This document shows positions 35,697 through 35,758 of a stretch of DNA of 35,758 bases, piece by piece. The notes beneath the pieces are model-generated. The model was not told where the DNA came from, made no database searches, and was given only the letters and a program-made list of their open reading frames with translations. Position 1 is the first letter of the stretch; every line of letters starts with the position of its first letter. The position numbers were made by a program, and so were the translations under genes. Source of the stretch: Terriglobia bacterium (GTDB taxonomy: Bacteria > Acidobacteriota > Terriglobia > Acidiferrales > UBA7541); assembly GCA_020073375.1 (NCBI GenBank), contig JAIQFG010000053.1, positions 1 through 35,758 of the forward strand. Reading direction: 5' to 3'.

Positions 35697-35758
35697 GAGT
35701 ACCACGACAGTTTCGACAAAGGGGCAAGTGGTCGTCCCAAGTAGCATCCGGCGCAAAC
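35695..35758 (+). CDS. AbrB/MazE/SpoVT-family antitoxin or regulator (partial)
   Basis: The 5' end of a gene cut by the window edge. The 21 visible residues begin MSTTTVSTKGQVVVPSSIRR, a swapped-hairpin AbrB N-terminus (xVSxKGQVxxPxxIR). These proteins are small DNA-binding dimers, commonly the antitoxin of a VapC or MazF toxin encoded next. The perfect palindrome over the start codon supports autoregulation. Confidence 0.85.
   Translation, partial: MSTTTVSTKGQVVVPSSIRRK

Overview
The window reads as a piece of a high-GC soil-type bacterial chromosome, most probably an acidobacterium. This rests on the 16S rRNA (its general style, not a database match), on the Tat/LVIVD, NHL and small secreted proteins typical of that phylum, and on intergenic DNA packed with inverted repeats. 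No phage, plasmid or CRISPR array is visible.

Layout. 1-2457: possible tail of an insertion-sequence gene, a hicB-hicA toxin-antitoxin pair, a DUF1801 gene and a small unknown gene, each small gene followed by a copy of one dispersed repeat. 2458-8267: housekeeping and secreted genes (Tat-exported LVIVD-repeat protein, CPBP membrane protease, mtnA, EVE protein, NHL beta-propeller). 8406-9257: a REP-associated tyrosine transposase (RAYT) inside a nested set of palindromes. 9389-11389: a complete stand-alone 16S rRNA unit with promoter, boxA, leader/trailer processing stem and terminator, but no 23S, 5S or tRNA. 11460-12931: a low-GC membrane protein gene and a repeat-rich intergenic stretch holding a transposase-less copy of the RAYT palindrome array. 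12968-17316: MBL-fold hydrolase, secreted unknown, and a LysR regulator divergent from a leuA that lacks the regulatory domain. 17497-21112: DinB, SRPBCC, DUF899, DinB, SRPBCC and ArsR genes, the ArsR gene with a visible promoter and operator. 21287-22399: leuB.

22556-34100 is the most interesting part: nine co-directional, partly overlapping genes encoding an alcohol-forming-type fatty acyl reductase fused to a degenerate HAD domain, a second thioester-reductase-like SDR, a pyruvyl-transferase-family protein, two AMP-forming acyl ligases, an enoyl-CoA hydratase-family protein, an acyl carrier protein, a diacylglycerol-kinase-family lipid kinase and a PlsC acyltransferase. A CDP-alcohol phosphatidyltransferase lies convergently just after. 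Together they look like a pathway that activates, modifies and reduces an acyl chain and builds it into a phospholipid. The product is not deducible from sequence; an alkyl (ether) or other non-standard glycerolipid is the working idea.

34753-35758: a secreted small protein with a clear terminator, a solitary tRNA-Ile(GAT) with its own promoter, and the start of an AbrB/MazE-type antitoxin with a palindrome over its start codon.

Across the window at least six paired inverted repeats share a GTAG-like outer tetranucleotide and a fixed 4-nt loop while the stem sequence varies, as in REP/REPIN elements.
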